DNA of 64,000 nt from Novacetimonas pomaceti. GTDB lineage: Bacteria > Pseudomonadota > Alphaproteobacteria > Acetobacterales > Acetobacteraceae. The stretch spans positions 372,001-436,000 of the forward strand of contig NZ_NOXG01000001.1 in the NCBI RefSeq assembly GCF_003207955.1, written 5' to 3'. The position numbers and the translations under genes are program-made. Below the pieces are notes generated by a model. It had not been told where the DNA came from. It did no database searches and saw only the letters and a program-made list of their open reading frames with translations. Below are positions 59,904-64,000 of this stretch, in pieces. Position 1 is the stretch's first letter; each line of letters starts with the position of its first letter.

Positions 59904-60369
59904 TTGACGAATCTCCGCGTGCGGCTGCCGCGGCCTTCTTGATGGCCTCGCGTATGCGAATGTAGGTCATGCAGCGGCACAGGCTGCCGGCCATGACCGC
60001 ATCGATTTCCTCATCCGTGGGGGAGGGATAATCCTTCAGCAGGCTGACGGCCTGCATGATCTGTCCGGACTGGCAGTAACCGCACTGGGGCACCTGCAAT
60101 TCCCGCCAGGCGACCTGGACGGGGTGATTGCCTTCGGGATCGATCCCCTCGATCGTGGTGATGTCGGCACCTTCGGCGGCGCTGACGGGCGTGATGCACG
60201 AACGCGTGGCGCGACCGCCGATATGCACGGTGCATGCGCCGCACATGCCGATGCCACAGCCGAACTTCGTGCCGGTCAGGCCGACTTCGTCACGGATGAC
60301 CCACAGCAGGGGGGTATCTTCCGGGACGTCAACGGTTACTTCCCGTCCATTGAGGTGAAAGGTCGTCAT
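59896..60369 (-). CDS. Aldehyde dehydrogenase 2Fe-2S subunit
   Basis: 157 residues. Two [2Fe-2S] sites: a plant-ferredoxin-type motif with Cys38, 43, 46 and 58 (TKFGCGIGMCGACTVHIG) and the alpha-helical site with Cys96, 99, 131 and 133 (VPQCGYCQSGQIMQ; LCRCMTYIRI). This is the standard small subunit of periplasmic aldehyde/isoquinoline dehydrogenases, relaying electrons from molybdopterin to the cytochrome c subunit. There is no signal peptide, so it is probably carried across the membrane by the large subunit's twin-arginine signal. It starts 21 bp after the cytochrome gene. Confidence 0.95.
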   Translation of the reverse strand: MTTFHLNGREVTVDVPEDTPLLWVIRDEVGLTGTKFGCGIGMCGACTVHIGGRATRSCITPVSAAEGADITTIEGIDPEGNHPVQVAWRELQVPQCGYCQSGQIMQAVSLLKDYPSPTDEEIDAVMAGSLCRCMTYIRIREAIKKAAAAARGDSSNG

Positions 60370-60390
60370 GTTCTAGCTCCGTCTTTCATC

Positions 60391-61719
60391 TCAATGCGAA
60401 GAGGCGACAGGAGAGGCAACCAGTGTCTTGCGGACATCAGCGGCTTTCTTCTCAAGGTCGGTCCAGGGTTTCAGGGTTGTCCGGGTGGCACGCAGATAGG
60501 CCGCCAGACGCGCCAGATCCGCATCGGAGAAGGAATGGTAGAAACTGGGCATCGAGACGGTGGAAATGCCTTCAGTCGTTCCAATCCCACGCAGGATCAC
60601 CTGGAACAGGTTGGTCGGCTCATCCAGCCACAGCGCGTTGTTCAGCGCCAGGTCGGGGCGGCCTTCCACCGGCTGCGGGCCGGCGTTGGCATGGCACGCG
60701 GCGCACGCGCCGGCATACAGCCGCGCGTTCGGGTCCGTCTGCGGTCCCACCAGGTCACGCATGGAGGCCTTCATGGCCCACGCGATGGCCTGCGGATCCT
60801 GGCTGACGCGGCTGGAGGCCTTGTCGATATCCGCCAGGTAATGCGCGATCGCATGCACGTCGGATTCGGGCATTTCGCTCAGGCCGCCATGCACGACCGG
60901 CGACATCGGGCCGGCGGCGCTGCCATGCAGCGGGGCCGAGCCATAGCGCAGGTACTTGAAATATTCATCCTCGGTCCAGACGACCGGGGTGGGATTGTGT
61001 TCGTTAAGCGGCGGGGCGATCCAGTTGTCCACCGGCGCGCCATCATACGGGGCGCTGCTTTTTTCCGCGCCCATCGCGTTACGCGGCGTATGACATGCGG
61101 AGCAGTGGCTCAGCCCTTCGGCCAGGTAGGCGCCACGGTTCCATTCGGCATCCTTGGCCGAATTGTTCTTCAGCGGACCTTCATGCAGGAACAGAAGCTT
61201 CCAGCCGGCCTGTTCGAGGCGGATGTTGAAGGGGAAGGCGACCGTATTGTCGCGCTTGACCGAATGGACCGGCTCCCGCGTCATGAGGAAGGCATAGACA
61301 TCGTCGATGTCCTGGTCCGTCATGTGCGTGAAATGGTCGAACGGGAAGGCAGGGAACAGTTGCGTTCCATCGCGCGAGATACCCTTGCGCATCGCACGCT
61401 TGAACGCCGCTTCGGACCAGTGGCCGATCCCGGTTTCGGGATCGGGCGTGATGTTGGAGGAGAAGATGGCGCCAAAAGGCGTGTCCATCTTGTAATCCCC
61501 CGCCAGTTCCACGCCACGCTTGCCGTCGGTGCGCGTATGGCACTCGGCACAGTAACCACCGGCCGCAAGGATGCGCCCATGCTCGATCTGGGCCTTGCTG
61601 AAGGCGGAGGGAGGAGGCGGAGCAACCGGAGCAATCTCCGGATACCACGCGTAAGCAAGGAATCCGACGCCTCCGGCGACACCGATTCCCACAATCGCTG
61701 CTGCAATGCGTTTAATCAC
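60391..61719 (-). CDS. Aldehyde dehydrogenase cytochrome c subunit (three haems)
   Basis: 442 residues. An uncleaved or cleavable hydrophobic start (IAAAIVGIGVAGGVGFLAYA) is followed by three CxxCH haem sites: CAECH (57-61), CSACH (206-210) and CAACH (339-343). Each domain has a probable distal methionine. This is the same layout as the cytochrome subunit of the acetic acid bacterial alcohol and aldehyde dehydrogenases; it accepts electrons from the 2Fe-2S subunit and reduces ubiquinone. First gene of the operon; its ATG has GCGAGA as a weak ribosome binding site. Confidence 0.94.
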   Translation of the reverse strand: MIKRIAAAIVGIGVAGGVGFLAYAWYPEIAPVAPPPPSAFSKAQIEHGRILAAGGYCAECHTRTDGKRGVELAGDYKMDTPFGAIFSSNITPDPETGIGHWSEAAFKRAMRKGISRDGTQLFPAFPFDHFTHMTDQDIDDVYAFLMTREPVHSVKRDNTVAFPFNIRLEQAGWKLLFLHEGPLKNNSAKDAEWNRGAYLAEGLSHCSACHTPRNAMGAEKSSAPYDGAPVDNWIAPPLNEHNPTPVVWTEDEYFKYLRYGSAPLHGSAAGPMSPVVHGGLSEMPESDVHAIAHYLADIDKASSRVSQDPQAIAWAMKASMRDLVGPQTDPNARLYAGACAACHANAGPQPVEGRPDLALNNALWLDEPTNLFQVILRGIGTTEGISTVSMPSFYHSFSDADLARLAAYLRATRTTLKPWTDLEKKAADVRKTLVASPVASSH

Positions 61720-62149
61720 GATGTTCTCGCGGTTGTGAAAGTCATCATATCACCCCGTATCATCCGCCCCGAGTTTCGGCGCTACGTCTTCAGAAACAAC
61801 GAAATCGACGTGCTGTTGCACGTTGATCTCCGGCACCGGATCGGCGCTGACGCGTCATGGCGTCGCCCTCGCGGCGGACAGTAAGTCTTCTGTTTCCTAA
61901 TCAAGGGCTTCCACCCAACGTAAGATGAAAACGCTGATAAGACTTATTTGGATTTTTAATCCCCATAGGAGAAAATCTGTAAAAGCCTGAATAAGTGGCG
62001 ATTACAGGGGCCTGCTGGCGGATGGGGCACAGGGACGTGGGTTGGAAATAATCTTCCGCGAACCGTGTCTATATCCGCTTATATACAGACATGGCCCGAC
62101 CGGTCAAGCCGGGGCGACACGAATGCCGCCCCGTTTTTTCCGCCAGATC
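61720..62149. other. Intergenic region before the aldehyde dehydrogenase operon, with a hairpin behind gcd
   Basis: 430 bp with no supportable gene. It should contain the promoter of the aldehyde dehydrogenase operon, though I cannot name its elements. CGGGGCG (62110-62116) and CGCCCCG (62127-62133) form a 7-bp stem 17 bases past the gcd stop; in the gcd direction no U-run follows (the six T are on the plus strand), so it is only a possible terminator. Confidence 0.45.
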
Positions 62150-64000
62150 TTATTCCGGCAGGCTGTAGGCCACCACGTAATCGCCCAGCTTCGTGCCGAA
62201 CGATCCATGGCCGCCATCGGCCGTCACGATGAACTGCCGTCCATTGACGGAATAGCTCATGGGCGTGGACTGGCCCCCGGCGGGCAGGCGGTCCTGCCAC
62301 AGCTGCTGTCCTGTCGTGACGTCATAGGCGCGGATGTAATAATCCAGCGTCGAGGTCAGGAATGCCACGCCACCGGCGGTGGTCAGCGGGCCGCCAAGGC
62401 TGGGCACGCCCATCTTGAACGGCAGCGGCAGCGGCGCGCTGTCACGGATCGTGCCATTGCGGTGCTTCCACACGATCTTGTTGGTGCGCAGGTCGATGCC
62501 AGACATATATCCCCATGCCGGCTGCTTGCACGGCAGGCCCAGCGGCGACAGGAACGGGTGCAGGTCAACGCCAAAGGGGGCGCCAAACTGGGGCTGCACG
62601 CCGCTTTCGCTGCCCGAGGGCAGGGATTTGTCAGGCGTCGCGGGATTGTTCGGGCCGCGCGGGATCAGGGTGGAGACGAACGGAATGGCGATCGGGTTGG
62701 CGATCGCGACCTGACGGACCGGATCAACCGCCAGGCCACCCCATTCGAACATGCCGAGATTGCCGGGGAAGACCAGCGTGCCCTGAAGCGAAGGCGGCGT
62801 GAACGGTCCTTCGTAACGCAGCTGGTGGAACATGATGCGGCAGATCAGCTGATCGAACATCGTGCCGCCCCACATGTCGGCATCCGTCAGGTTCTTCTTG
62901 GGACGGAAGGTAAGTTCGGAGAAGGGCTGCGTCGCCGACAGGTGGTCGCCCGGCGCGGCCCCCTGCGGGACCGGACGTTCGGGCGCGGGTACCACCAGCT
63001 TGCCATTGCGACGGTCCAGCACGAAAATGTTGCCGGTCTTGGCCGGTGCGTACAGGGTCGGGATGATTTCCCCTTCCGCATTGCGGATGTCCACAAGGCT
63101 GGGCTGGGAGGGGATGTCCATGTCCCACAGGTCATGATGGACGGTCTGGTAGCTCCAGGCCAGCTTTCCGGTGGAGGCATTCAGCGCGACGATGGAGCTG
63201 GCATAGCGTTCCGCATCGGCATTGCGGTTGCCGCCCCAGATGTCGGGGGTCTGGACGCCCATGGGGATGTAGACCAGGTCCAGTTTCGGGTCATAGGACG
63301 CCGTAATCCACGAATTGGGCGAATTCGGCACGAAATGATGCTGTTCGGAGGGCATTTCGTTGGGATCGGGGTTGCCCGGATCGAACGCCCATTTCAGTTC
63401 GCCCGTATTGACGTCGAAACCACGGGTCACGCCAGAGGGTTCGTTCGTGGAATAATTGTCCGTCACCGCGCCGGAAACGATGACCATGGTGTCCGTCACC
63501 ACCGGCGGCGAGGTGGGTTCGTAAAAGCCCGCCGTCTTGACGGTCATGCCGTTCTTCAGGTCGATTTCGCCATCATTGCCAAAGCCATGGCACCGCTCCC
63601 CGCTATGGGCGTCAAGCGCGAACAGGCGTCCGTCGTTCGTGGGCAGGAAAATGCGCTGCGCGCATTCGGTGGGCGCGGCCGCATCGTCAGCTTTGGCCTC
63701 GTGATAGGAAACGCCACGGCAGGTCAGATGCTGGAAAGTGGGATTGTGGACGATTTTCGGGTCGAACTTCCACCGCAGCTTGCCGGTCGCCGCGTCCAGC
63801 GCGAACAGGATCTGGTGCGGGGAACAGAGATAGACCGTATCGCGGATCTTGATCGGCGTGACTTCATCCGTCGTTTCGCCCGGGTCACCCGGACCGCGCA
63901 TGTCGCCGGTGCGGAAGGTCCATGCAACTTTCAGCTTGCTGACATTGGCGGGCGTAATCTGCCTGAGCGGGGAAAAGCGGTCCCCGAATTCCGTGCGGCC
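62150..64000 (-). CDS. gcd: PQQ-dependent membrane glucose dehydrogenase, C-terminal part (cut by window edge)
   Basis: About 616 residues are visible; the N-terminal membrane segments and the first propeller blades lie beyond the window. The part shown is the quinoprotein beta-propeller: TPIKIRDTVYLCSPHQILFA, LDAATGKLRWKFDPK, RIFLPTNDGRLFALDAHSGE, VYIPMGVQTPDIWGGNRNAD, and the terminus TADGGHGSFGTKLGDYVVAY, which matches the E. coli Gcd end. The open frame continues through 64000 without a stop. It oxidises glucose to gluconolactone on the periplasmic side and reduces ubiquinone. The same-strand aldehyde dehydrogenase operon follows. Confidence 0.95.
   Translation of the reverse strand, partial: GRTEFGDRFSPLRQITPANVSKLKVAWTFRTGDMRGPGDPGETTDEVTPIKIRDTVYLCSPHQILFALDAATGKLRWKFDPKIVHNPTFQHLTCRGVSYHEAKADDAAAPTECAQRIFLPTNDGRLFALDAHSGERCHGFGNDGEIDLKNGMTVKTAGFYEPTSPPVVTDTMVIVSGAVTDNYSTNEPSGVTRGFDVNTGELKWAFDPGNPDPNEMPSEQHHFVPNSPNSWITASYDPKLDLVYIPMGVQTPDIWGGNRNADAERYASSIVALNASTGKLAWSYQTVHHDLWDMDIPSQPSLVDIRNAEGEIIPTLYAPAKTGNIFVLDRRNGKLVVPAPERPVPQGAAPGDHLSATQPFSELTFRPKKNLTDADMWGGTMFDQLICRIMFHQLRYEGPFTPPSLQGTLVFPGNLGMFEWGGLAVDPVRQVAIANPIAIPFVSTLIPRGPNNPATPDKSLPSGSESGVQPQFGAPFGVDLHPFLSPLGLPCKQPAWGYMSGIDLRTNKIVWKHRNGTIRDSAPLPLPFKMGVPSLGGPLTTAGGVAFLTSTLDYYIRAYDVTTGQQLWQDRLPAGGQSTPMSYSVNGRQFIVTADGGHGSFGTKLGDYVVAYSLPE

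Noticed and set aside
60124..61884. 586-codon plus-strand open frame opposite the aldehyde dehydrogenase genes
   Set aside because: Antisense to the 2Fe-2S and cytochrome genes, whose cysteine and CxxCH motifs are unmistakable.

Overview
The window looks like chromosomal DNA from an acetic acid bacterium (Alphaproteobacteria, Acetobacteraceae; Komagataeibacter or Gluconacetobacter-like is my best inference). Reasons: GC-rich coding sequence; a PQQ-dependent membrane glucose dehydrogenase next to a three-component molybdopterin/2Fe-2S/cytochrome c aldehyde dehydrogenase, the periplasmic oxidation equipment typical of these bacteria; and alphaproteobacterial markers (MucR/Ros regulator, GapR/DUF2312, IHF-beta). 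I see no insertion sequence, prophage, CRISPR array, plasmid gene or toxin-antitoxin pair. This is mostly core chromosome, with a looser accessory stretch from about 36 to 57 kb.

Region 1 (1-23.8 kb, all minus strand) is an unusually complete division and cell wall (dcw) cluster. In transcription order: mraZ, rsmH, ftsL, ftsI, murE, murF, mraY, murD, ftsW, murG, murC, murB, ddl, ftsQ, ftsA, ftsZ, lpxC, bamD, recN and the start of ligA. Most junctions overlap by 1 or 4 bases, which implies translational coupling. Upstream of mraZ lie four exactly 10-bp-phased TGGG repeats, the expected MraZ operator, over a plausible promoter. Behind them is the RNase P RNA gene, which is not protein coding.

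Region 2 (24.4-36 kb) holds an HSL-type esterase, zwf with a small membrane protein, gapR, a membrane-anchored hypothetical, the classic rplU-rpmA-obgE-proB group, tRNA-Ser(CGA), guanine deaminase and a FUSC-family membrane protein.

Region 3 (36-52.4 kb) is regulatory and accessory. It contains a UdgX uracil-DNA glycosylase fused to a TIGR03915-like domain, and a DUF442 sulfur-transferase-like protein divergent from a cysteine-less ArsR/BigR-like repressor. It also holds mucR, ihfB, a LysR regulator, trxB divergent from an Lrp regulator, a GT2-GtrA/GT39 glycosylation pair, a receiver-only response regulator coupled to a Nudix hydrolase, guaA, a BamE-like lipoprotein, a glycine-rich secreted protein and an orphan 325-residue protein. 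Several intergenic regions here carry strong inverted or direct repeats.

Region 4 (53-57.4 kb, plus strand) groups four phosphate-related genes: PPK2 polyphosphate kinase, class A acid phosphatase, periplasmic glycerophosphodiesterase and a CDP-glycerol glycerophosphotransferase-like protein. Region 5 (57.5-64 kb, minus strand) is the aldehyde dehydrogenase operon followed by the C-terminal two thirds of glucose dehydrogenase, which runs off the window.

I found no clearly new multi-gene system. The best leads are the orphan UdgX fusion, the cysteine-less ArsR/DUF442 pair with a nested palindrome, the glycerophosphate/polyphosphate cluster, the trxB leader repeats, and the hairpin in front of the orphan 325-residue gene.
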